In this document: positions 6,603 through 11,926 of the stretch, piece by piece
Layout: every line of letters starts with the position of its first letter
Numbering within the stretch: position 1 is the stretch's first letter
Assembly (NCBI RefSeq): GCF_051278035.1
Contig: NZ_JBNMNU010000136.1
Span: forward strand, 1-11,926
From: Clostridium_AD sp051278035
GTDB lineage: Bacteria; Bacillota; Clostridia; Clostridiales; Clostridiaceae
Direction of reading: 5' to 3'
Length of the DNA: 11,926 bases
Made by a program: the position numbers and the translations under genes
The notes under the pieces: generated by a model
What the model was told of the DNA's origin: nothing
Databases searched by the model: none
What the model saw: only the letters and a program-made list of their open reading frames with translations

Positions 6603-7062
6603 TAATACCACTCCCTTCATACATAATGTTATATTTAAAGAAAATTTCATCCTCTGCCTCAAGGCCTGTTATTTGTTGATTAAATCCATAATCACAATAT
6701 AGTTTTATAGAGACTGCATTCTCAGGATGTAAACTTAACCATATTTCTTTATTCATAGTTTCATTTTTTATTATATTCATTAACATTATCAAAGCCTTTT
6801 TACCATATCCATTTCCCTGAGAGTGTTTATCTATCATTAATTTATATAGATTCATATCTCCTTGCTCATCTAAAATATATGAGGCAAATCCTATCATAAC
6901 GTCACCTATATATACTCCGAGTATTTTCATACCCATCTCAAATCTTGATTCTGCTATAGAATATAAATTTGATGGTATAAATTTCTTTTGGCTTTCAGTA
7001 ACCTCTAATTTAGTGCATTCTCTCCAGTTACTACTATCAATATTTTTTATACTTATATCCAC
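6595..7062 (-). CDS. GNAT N-acetyltransferase similar to spermine/spermidine acetyltransferase BltD
   Basis: This 155-residue GNAT resembles the Bacillus BltD/PaiA polyamine acetyltransferase group. It opens with IKNIDSSNWRECTKLEV, has FIPSNLYSIAESRFE (28-42) and MIGFASY (56-62), then the acetyl-CoA strand and loop YKLMIDKHSQGNGYGKKA (73-90). It ends with HPENAVSIKLYCDYGF (112-127) and GLEAEDEIFFKY. Such enzymes transfer acetyl groups to spermidine, spermine or other amines. The start is GTG at 7062, with AGAGGAG about seven bases upstream. The last eight bases overlap the nucleoside phosphorylase start. The segment GGAGTGGTATT before its start is repeated before the phosphorylase start. Family placement is good; polyamine specificity is only suggested. 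Confidence 0.82.
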   Translation of the reverse strand: MDISIKNIDSSNWRECTKLEVTESQKKFIPSNLYSIAESRFEMGMKILGVYIGDVMIGFASYILDEQGDMNLYKLMIDKHSQGNGYGKKALIMLMNIIKNETMNKEIWLSLHPENAVSIKLYCDYGFNQQITGLEAEDEIFFKYNIMYEGSGINV

Positions 7063-7096
7063 AATACCACTCCTCTAAAAATAATAATTAATACCT

Positions 7097-7984
7097 TTAG
7101 ATATTATACTTATAATAATTCATTACAGACTTCTCTTGAAAACCACATCCTTTATATAAATTAAGAGCAGTATTGTTTTTACATTCCACATCCAATTCTA
7201 CATCATTTATGTTTTCTTTATTAATTAAGCGTAAAGCTGCTATTAAAGCTGCTTTACCATATCCTTTACCTCTAAAATATGGTAATATTCCAAAGCCACA
7301 TACAAAGGCTGAATTGTCGCCATAATCTATCCTAATTTTACCTATAATCACTTCCTCTAATTCAACCATATATGTTATCTCATTTATGACTTCCTCTTCC
7401 TCTGGGAAATCTTCACACCCTTCTGATCCATAAAAATATATTGCATTTTGTCTCGCTATTTCTTTTCTGTCTAAATTATTGGCTTTTCTTAAACTTATGG
7501 AATTTATATTTTCTAAAGTAGTTTTGTTAAGTACCTTCATTCTATACTCTGAAAAATCATAGTTAGCGCACGCAGTCTTTATAAACTCAATTCCCAATAT
7601 CGATTTACCATCTGATAATAGAAATATCTCATTAAAGTTTCTCTTCTGGCACTCCCCTATTGCAAGTTCAAAAAGCTTTGTAAATAACCCTATTCTTCGA
7701 AAGTCTGGATGAGTCATACCATTAATTTCGCCATTATTACCACCAAAGCTTGAAATGCCAATGTAGGATACCAAAATACCATCAATATAAGATAGAAACT
7801 CATTGATGTTTGTTAACCCTATTTCATGGCAGCTACTCATATTTAGCTTATAGTCTAATTCTAGCTTTAGATTAGTTTTGTCCTGTAAGCTACAAATATC
7901 ATTAAGTTGATTTATTTCTTTATACTCTTTTTCAGTGATATATTGTTTTAAGCAAATAGTTCGATTTAATACTTTTTCTAACAT
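7097..7984 (-). CDS. Tandem-GNAT N-acetyltransferase
   Basis: The 295-residue protein carries two GNAT domains. The N-terminal one (about 10-150) has the strand-loop MTHPDFRRIGLFTKL (90-104), a degenerate R/Q-x-x-G-x-G loop of the kind common in duplicated GNATs, then EIFLLSDG. The C-terminal one (about 162-293) is canonical: ILPYFRGKGYGKAA (233-246) and VECKNNTALNLYKGCGF (266-282). The C-terminal domain is the more likely acetyl-CoA-binding unit. Duplicated GNATs of this size include mycothiol synthase-like and several resistance enzymes, but no specific match is claimed. AAGGAG seven bases before the ATG supports the start. A 112-bp AT-rich gap separates it from the upstream GNAT gene, and the next GNAT start follows after 34 bp. 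Confidence 0.87.
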   Translation of the reverse strand: MLEKVLNRTICLKQYITEKEYKEINQLNDICSLQDKTNLKLELDYKLNMSSCHEIGLTNINEFLSYIDGILVSYIGISSFGGNNGEINGMTHPDFRRIGLFTKLFELAIGECQKRNFNEIFLLSDGKSILGIEFIKTACANYDFSEYRMKVLNKTTLENINSISLRKANNLDRKEIARQNAIYFYGSEGCEDFPEEEEVINEITYMVELEEVIIGKIRIDYGDNSAFVCGFGILPYFRGKGYGKAALIAALRLINKENINDVELDVECKNNTALNLYKGCGFQEKSVMNYYKYNI

Positions 7985-8096
7985 TTCAAATCTCCTTTTA
8001 TACGAATTATTTAGGATTAAATAAAAGCTTCTGTTTTTTTATAATATTTCATCAACGTTCTTTATATCCCATAGTAGATTATCTCCAACAAACAAG

Positions 8097-8975
8097 TTAC
8101 ACTTGTGAAGTTAGCGGAAACAATACTTCTTTAAATACAGTATTATTAGACCGCACAAACAGCCAATTATCTGGTCTTTTTTTTGAAATTTTGAGTATAT
8201 TATATTTATTGCTTTCAGGTATAAAATGGAATTCTATTTTTTCATCATCTGGGGTTATAATTTTTTCAATAATACTATCTATATCAATAGGTGCTAGACT
8301 TACTACATCATATATATGAACGCAGCCATCTTCTCTGTTTGCAATTACTATAGTATCCTCGTCTTCTAAATAATACATATCATCTGTATATACATACATG
8401 CAGAAAATATGTAGAGGCCAAAGATCATTAAATATATCAAGTTTTTTAGATAGAGGTTGTCTATTTTTTATACTTCTCAAAATAGTGTCACAATCATTTT
8501 TATCATCAATTTCAAGCTTTTTTATCATAATTTCTTTTCTATTAATCTGATTTGTATCTAATTCATAGGAATCTTCAATAATTTGCTTAAATCCAAACTT
8601 TGTATAAAAACTTAAGACACTATCTTCAGCAAAAATATAAATAATATCGTATTCATTTTCATACTTATCTATAATATAATTAATTAGTGATGCAGATAGA
8701 CCTTTGTTCCTATGAGCCGGATGTGTCATTATACCTGATAGCTGCAATGCTGTTTTCTTTTGTCCATCTACAATTAAATCCATAATATTTACAGATATAT
8801 TTGCAACAACTTTATCATGATATATATAGGAGTAAAAAGCACATTTATTATAGTAAAGATTTTTTTCGTACCATTTTTCAGGATCAGATTCAAAAATATC
8901 CATTGATAATTTATTAAAGCTTAGTCTATATTTTTCGTTATTCATATAATTACTTACTATTATATAATCATTCAT
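8097..8975 (-). CDS. GNAT N-acetyltransferase with C-terminal domain of unknown role
   Basis: The 292-residue protein has an N-terminal GNAT domain (about 1-140). Its core strand LQLSGIMTHP (77-86) leads into HRNKGLSASLINYII, and FAEDSVLSFYTKFGF (115-129) closes the fold. The C-terminal half (about 145-292) has no acetyl-CoA loop. It holds a WPLHIFCMYVYTDDMYYLEDED stretch (186-207), where it may present a peptide-like substrate, and resembles the second, non-catalytic half of larger GNATs of the PF13527 type. Target unknown. GGAGG with seven bases of spacing gives the ATG start at 8975. There is a 63-bp gap to the upstream GNAT gene. Codon use and AT content match the array average. Confidence 0.85.
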   Translation of the reverse strand: MNDYIIVSNYMNNEKYRLSFNKLSMDIFESDPEKWYEKNLYYNKCAFYSYIYHDKVVANISVNIMDLIVDGQKKTALQLSGIMTHPAHRNKGLSASLINYIIDKYENEYDIIYIFAEDSVLSFYTKFGFKQIIEDSYELDTNQINRKEIMIKKLEIDDKNDCDTILRSIKNRQPLSKKLDIFNDLWPLHIFCMYVYTDDMYYLEDEDTIVIANREDGCVHIYDVVSLAPIDIDSIIEKIITPDDEKIEFHFIPESNKYNILKISKKRPDNWLFVRSNNTVFKEVLFPLTSQV

Positions 8976-9038
8976 TATTTACCTCCAATTTCTAAGTCAA
9001 CATATATTATTATAATTCGGATACAGCAATCATTTTTT

Positions 9039-9503
9039 CTATTCTCGTAATTTCATCATTAAATATTCAGTTATTCCTTCTCTATACAAACTAGGTATAA
9101 TACCAATTTCTATGTAACCAATTTTTTCATACAACATTTTCGCATCCGAATTAAAATCTGCAACTACTAGAAATACTTTTGTATAATCTATAAAGCAAAT
9201 GTCTTCGAAGAATTCTAATAGTTTTTTTCCAATTCCAAGTTTGCGATTTTCTTTCTTCACTGCGATAATGTGAAGATATGGAAATGAATGAAATGCACCC
9301 TCTAATATATACCATATGAAACCCATACAATTGTGATTAATATCTAAGGCAATATATATCTCTTCCTTATTTATTCCATCCACTAATGTCTTTCTAGCAC
9401 TACCTTTTTTCGGAAAATATCTTATTCCTAGTTCAGAATTTAACAATGCATCTTCACAATCATTTATATAGTCCATACTCCCTTTTACTATCGTTATTTC
9501 CAT
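9039..9503 (-). CDS. GNAT N-acetyltransferase
   Basis: This is a 154-residue single-domain GNAT. The strand YLHIIAVKKE (76-85) runs into the acetyl-CoA loop RKLGIG (87-92) and helix KKLLEFF, and ADFNSDAKMLYEKIGY (115-130) forms the usual N-x-x-A-x-x-LY-x-x-x-GY end. The C-terminal SLYREGITEYLMMKL fits enzymes acting on small amines or amino acids, but no substrate is identifiable. The ATG at 9503 stands two bases after the TAG of the nitroreductase remnant and lacks a clear SD, so it is probably reached by translational coupling. That may explain why the damaged upstream ORF has kept its reading frame. Confidence 0.87.
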   Translation of the reverse strand: MEITIVKGSMDYINDCEDALLNSELGIRYFPKKGSARKTLVDGINKEEIYIALDINHNCMGFIWYILEGAFHSFPYLHIIAVKKENRKLGIGKKLLEFFEDICFIDYTKVFLVVADFNSDAKMLYEKIGYIEIGIIPSLYREGITEYLMMKLRE

Positions 9504-9505
9504 GA

Positions 9506-9847
9506 CTATAATCCGTATTTTAGGTTTTTGGACCTAGCTCTATGTTTCCTAGTAGAATCATATTTTTCCCAATAAATTCTTTTCTCATTATATTGAGTTC
9601 TTGACTGTTTTTCTTCATCAGCATATCCTATATACGCAATCCCCAATGGAACTACATACTCAGGTATATTTAAAGCTTTTCTTACTGATTCAATATAACT
9701 TTGCATTGGATATACTCCTATCCATACTGAACCTAAACCAATTGCTGTTGCAGCTTTTATTAGCATTTCTAGTATCTCTTTGTCTACTTGTTTGTCTTTA
9801 TATTTTCTAATACTTCTTCTCTTAAAAATACAATCCATTAATTCCAT
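9506..9847 (-). CDS. Nitroreductase family protein with large internal deletion (probable pseudogene)
   Basis: The 113-residue product begins like an FMN-dependent nitroreductase, with FKRRSIRKYKDKQV (8-21), where the Arg-Ser-x-Arg contacts FMN phosphate, then ILEMLIKAA (25-33). It passes directly to TAIGLGSVWIGVYP (34-47) and VPLGIAYIGYADEE (66-79), which in the family lie after roughly 70-80 further residues (the PSA-x-N-x-QPW flavin region and dimer helices). Usual length is about 165-190. So the centre was lost in frame, probably between two Ala-Ala coding stretches near 9750. Without that part FMN binding and dimerisation are unlikely. The start is the ATG at 9847, with TAGGAG upstream; the frame is open to 9883. 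The TAG ends two bases before the next GNAT start. Confidence 0.8.
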   Translation of the reverse strand: MELMDCIFKRRSIRKYKDKQVDKEILEMLIKAATAIGLGSVWIGVYPMQSYIESVRKALNIPEYVVPLGIAYIGYADEEKQSRTQYNEKRIYWEKYDSTRKHRARSKNLKYGL

Positions 9848-9907
9848 AGTTGCGCTCCTATAAATTGAGTTTGATATTATCACTGAGTTCTACTAACCTA
9901 TATATGG

Positions 9908-9913
9908 ATTATA
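9908..9913 (-). promoter_or_regulatory. Possible -10 element upstream of the nitroreductase remnant
   Basis: On the minus strand a perfect TATAAT lies about 60 bases before the ATG at 9847, in a 164-bp gap (9848-10011). The -35 region 17 bases upstream (TAGCAA) is poor. The same gap holds a near-palindrome AAGAATATACTCTT around 10002-10015 and CGTACG at 9962-9967, neither with a clear role. Confidence 0.2.
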
Positions 9914-10011
9914 AGTTATAAATTTACACATTGCTATATAAAAATAGTACATCAGCTAAGGCGTACGGTAAGATTAATAAGCCTATATTATTTTACTTGA
10001 AGAGTATATTC

Positions 10012-10650
10012 TTAAACAAAATTATTATTAACAATAGCTAATACTCCAGCACAATGAGATATTTGTATATACTCACATAAATATTCATTATTTAAATTGC
10101 TTTTAATTTCTTCTGCAGTAAAATAGACTTCATCATTATCCCAATACTCATTGTATTTAGCTTTACATTGTTCTAGTTTTTTTCTTGTTTCAAAAGAGAC
10201 ATCACCTAAAAGTATCATTCCTGTTTTAGTCAGCAATGGGAAAAGTGACTTTATAAAATTGATTTTTTCTTTGTCTGTCAAATGATGAATTGCATATGTG
10301 CTAATTATGAAGTCAAAACAATGATTTTTAATTTCATCTGGCAACCCCTTGGAGAAATCTTGATTTATCAATGTTGCTTGAGGCATTTTTTGCTTTGCGA
10401 TATCTATCATATTACTTGAGAAATCAATGCCAGTAATACTATATCCATTATTATATAGTTGAGTTGATAAAATTCCAGTTCCAAATCCAATATCTAAAAC
10501 AGTTGCATCATCTTTTTCTCTTACTTGGTTATAAACATAATTTAATACTTCTTTATAACCTGCAAATGGGTACTCATTATTTTTCTCACTAAGATTCACA
10601 CTATTATCATAACCATTAGCCCATAAATTAAATCCTGTACTATCTAACAT
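10012..10650 (-). CDS. Class I SAM-dependent methyltransferase, YrrT-like
   Basis: The 212-residue protein has a full methyltransferase fold. Motif I is VLDIGFGTG (51-59), the acidic end of strand 2 is Asp76 in TGIDFSSNM, FDFIISTYAIHHLT (112-125) forms motif IV and the following helix, and MILLGDVSFETR (145-156) gives the late strands. The N-terminal FNLWANGYDNSV (7-18) and the overall arrangement resemble B. subtilis YrrT-type methyltransferases and other small-molecule enzymes. The substrate cannot be assigned. GGGAGG eight bases before the ATG supports the start. The first 11 bases overlap the end of the upstream GNAT gene. Unlike the second methyltransferase of this window it is full length. 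Confidence 0.87.
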   Translation of the reverse strand: MLDSTGFNLWANGYDNSVNLSEKNNEYPFAGYKEVLNYVYNQVREKDDATVLDIGFGTGILSTQLYNNGYSITGIDFSSNMIDIAKQKMPQATLINQDFSKGLPDEIKNHCFDFIISTYAIHHLTDKEKINFIKSLFPLLTKTGMILLGDVSFETRKKLEQCKAKYNEYWDNDEVYFTAEEIKSNLNNEYLCEYIQISHCAGVLAIVNNNFV

Positions 10651-11158
10651 AATTTTTACCTCCCTCTATCCAGTATCTTTGAGTTATTTCCGCATTTTCT
10701 AGAACTGCACCATTATTAATCATAGTTTTAGCTGAAGCTACATTACTTTTATCACAAGTAATCAGAACCTTATTAATTCCAAGTTCCTTCGCTATTGGTA
10801 AAGCCATAGATAACATCAATGACGCATATCCTTTTTTTCGTTCTGATGGACGAATGCCATAACCAATATGTCCATCAAAATTAAATAAATAGTCATTTAA
10901 GCAATGCCTAATATTTATTGCACCTATAATTCTTTTATTTTCTTGAGTTAAAAAATAGGTATGTGCAGGAACTAAATTTGGTGGACAAGTATCTTTATTT
11001 TCAATTTTATATGTATAATCCAACCATGTTTTATAATCCATATCTAATAGTCTTACAGCATATGGGACAATTGCTTCATCATTATTTTGCCAATCATTAA
11101 TGAAATCATAATATTGTTCTTCCATTTCGCTACTAGTCCTTGATAATTTTAGTTTCAT
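10640..11158 (-). CDS. GNAT N-acetyltransferase (paralogue of 3238-3774)
   Basis: The 172-residue GNAT has the acetyl-CoA loop RKKGYA (107-112) after GHIGYGIRPSE, then VLITCDKSNVASAKT (131-145) and a terminal RYWIEGG (161-167). The same elements in the same order occur in the GNAT at 3238-3774, so the two are paralogues or parallel captures from one family. The N-terminal third (1-65) contains W23, Y33 and W45, which may form the acceptor site, and PYAVRLLDMD there resembles amino-acid or peptide N-acetyltransferases. GGAGG eight or nine bases before the ATG supports the start. The 3' end overlaps the methyltransferase by 11 bases, which indicates co-translation. Confidence 0.88.
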   Translation of the reverse strand: MKLKLSRTSSEMEEQYYDFINDWQNNDEAIVPYAVRLLDMDYKTWLDYTYKIENKDTCPPNLVPAHTYFLTQENKRIIGAINIRHCLNDYLFNFDGHIGYGIRPSERKKGYASLMLSMALPIAKELGINKVLITCDKSNVASAKTMINNGAVLENAEITQRYWIEGGKNYVR

Positions 11159-11200
11159 ATCTATTCCTCCATCATTTTTGTTTATTTTCTGTACACTATA

Positions 11201-11764
11201 CTATATAATATGTTTGGCCCGCTGAATTAACTTATTATATAAATAAACATCCTTATCATCAAAATAATCTTCAGTAAATTTATCCATAGAAAACCATTTG
11301 ACATCGCTATTTTCATCTTCCTTTACTATAAGTGTTTCTCTTTCACTTGCGATAAGAACATATGCTACGGAAAGGTGTAGGTGTGCACTAACATACTTAT
11401 TTCTTCTCACATGACCATATACAGGCAGGATATCTATAGATATGATATCTTTTGTAAGAGCTGTAACAGCGTTTATACCTGTTTCTTCTTTTGCCTCTTT
11501 TATTGCAACATGTAAAAAGTCTGTATCTCCATCTACATGTCCGCCAGTCCAAGCCCAAGTATTTCGTATATTGTGGTGAACCATTAGCACTTTATCCAGT
11601 GATTTGTTCATTACAAATCCTGAACTTGTAATATGTGCAAATACGTTTTCTCTTAACAAAATGTTATGCGGGAAATTTTCTATATAATCAAGAATTATTT
11701 TTTTATCTTGGTTTTCTTGTTCATTGGTAGGAATAAATTCAACAATCTGTTTTATATAATCCAT
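11201..11764 (-). CDS. NUDIX hydrolase
   Basis: The 187-residue product has an N-terminal helical region (1-45) before the NUDIX domain. The box (from G75) reads GHVDGD-T-DFLHVAI-K-E-A-K-E-E-T-G. The metal-binding glutamates Glu90, Glu93 and Glu94 are present, Lys replaces the usual Arg, and Thr stands at the first Glu position. The preceding WAWTGGHVDGD is typical of one NUDIX subgroup of about 180-200 residues, so it is probably active on a nucleotide or pyrophosphate substrate, which is unknown. A frame is open to 11806, but AGGGGGG lies just before the ATG at 11764, so that start is chosen. It overlaps a short leader ORF. It is the first full gene after the candidate promoter, and the next gene starts 42 bp on. 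Confidence 0.88.
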   Translation of the reverse strand: MDYIKQIVEFIPTNEQENQDKKIILDYIENFPHNILLRENVFAHITSSGFVMNKSLDKVLMVHHNIRNTWAWTGGHVDGDTDFLHVAIKEAKEETGINAVTALTKDIISIDILPVYGHVRRNKYVSAHLHLSVAYVLIASERETLIVKEDENSDVKWFSMDKFTEDYFDDKDVYLYNKLIQRAKHII

Positions 11765-11819
11765 CGATATCCCCCCTATCATTTGCTTCATAACCTTCAG
11801 CTGCAAGTATGCGATACAT
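11739..11819 (-). CDS. Short leader ORF overlapping the NUDIX start
   Basis: A 26-codon ORF begins with ATG at 11819, ten bases after AAGGAG (11830-11835); an in-frame ATG at 11825 is an alternative. Its TGA lies at 11741-11739, so it overlaps the first 26 bases of the NUDIX gene in another frame. The peptide (MYRILAAEGYEANDRGD and nine more) has no hydrophobic segment and no family I recognise. It may be a coupling or regulatory leader, or the 5' scar of a deleted gene. The good SD and its place between promoter and NUDIX gene are the only support. Confidence 0.35.
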   Translation of the reverse strand: MYRILAAEGYEANDRGDIDGLYKTDC

Positions 11820-11836
11820 TTTCATCAATCTCCTTC

Positions 11837-11850
11837 ACATTTTAAAATGT
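11837..11850. repeat. 14-base perfect palindrome ACATTTTAAAATGT
   Basis: The two 7-base arms lie directly upstream of the AAGGAG of the leader ORF and downstream of the candidate promoter at 11894-11922. It could be an operator or an RNA hairpin near the ribosome binding site. AT-rich palindromes of this length do occur by chance in such DNA. Confidence 0.3.
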
Positions 11851-11893
11851 ATGTTTTTGCGTTATAAGTAAACTACATACAATTATCATATTC

Positions 11894-11922
11894 ATTATCA
11901 CATGTACATCTCATTATTACAA
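11894..11922 (-). promoter_or_regulatory. Candidate sigma-A promoter at the head of the array
   Basis: On the minus strand TTGTAA (11917-11922) is followed, after exactly 17 bases, by GATAAT (11894-11899), with a TG one base before it giving an extended -10. Transcription would start near 11887, about 70 bases before the leader ORF. It is the best promoter match in the window and is followed by a long co-directional gene string without a clear terminator. The gene upstream, if any, is outside the window. Confidence 0.4.
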
Positions 11923-11926
11923 TCAG

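Noticed and set aside
8010..8045. Rho-independent terminator between the GNATs at 8097 and 7984
   Set aside because: On the minus strand the A-run precedes the AGAAGCTTTT segment instead of a T-run following a GC-rich stem, and the stem itself is weak.
8061..8088. Promoter TTGGAG - 16 bases - TATAAA before the tandem GNAT gene
   Set aside because: Only three of six -35 bases match and there is no extended -10. It is too weak to separate from background in this AT-rich DNA.
1..11926. Integron-type cassette array
   Set aside because: The mix of unrelated one-gene units in one direction recalls chromosomal integrons. But genes overlap by up to 11 bases, most gaps are too short for attC sites, no repeated recombination core flanks the genes, and no integrase is present in the window.

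Overview
The window is AT-rich DNA (often 25-30% G+C), with strong AGGAGG-type ribosome binding sites and some GTG starts. That points to a low-GC Firmicute, most likely Clostridium or a close relative. All 18 supported genes lie on the minus strand, so transcription runs from right to left. I found no opposite-strand gene, tRNA, rRNA, CRISPR array, transposase or integrase.

Layout in transcription order, from the right edge. A candidate promoter (11894-11922) and a 26-codon leader ORF come before a NUDIX hydrolase (11201-11764). Then follow a GNAT acetyltransferase (10640-11158), a SAM methyltransferase (10012-10650), a nitroreductase with a large internal deletion (9506-9847), and four GNAT genes in a row (9039-9503, 8097-8975, 7097-7984, 6595-7062). 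Next come a nucleoside phosphorylase (5832-6602), a C-terminally truncated methyltransferase (5312-5782) and an 82-residue tail ORF of different origin (5067-5315). After these lie a GNAT (4573-5037) and a 242-bp gap with a possible internal promoter. The last block is a P-loop kinase (3809-4330), a GNAT (3238-3774), a second NUDIX hydrolase (2754-3227), two more GNATs (1908-2681, 1141-1890) and an MccF/LD-carboxypeptidase-like S66 peptidase (69-1106). A Shine-Dalgarno and ATG at the left edge suggest the string continues.

Several neighbours overlap or nearly touch: 11 nt at 10640-10650, 8 nt at 6595-6602, 4 nt at 5312-5315, and a 2-nt gap at 9504-9505. Most other gaps are under 120 bp. I saw no strong terminator, so one or a few long transcripts are likely. 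The content is a collection of small-molecule-modifying enzymes: nine GNAT genes, two NUDIX hydrolases, two methyltransferases, a P-loop kinase, a nucleoside phosphorylase, a nitroreductase remnant and an S66 peptidase. None shows a clear biosynthetic role. My inference is an accessory array for detoxification, antibiotic resistance or metabolite repair that grows by gene capture and loses genes by deletion. In support there are two deletion scars, a locally GC-rich gene (1141-1890), a base-composition step at 5315-5330 and a pair of paralogous GNATs.

The most notable spot is 5312-5330. A truncated methyltransferase gene ends just after an A_AAA_AAG heptamer, in the right phase for -1 frameshifting into the following tail ORF, and the same junction also has an ATGA stop/start overlap.
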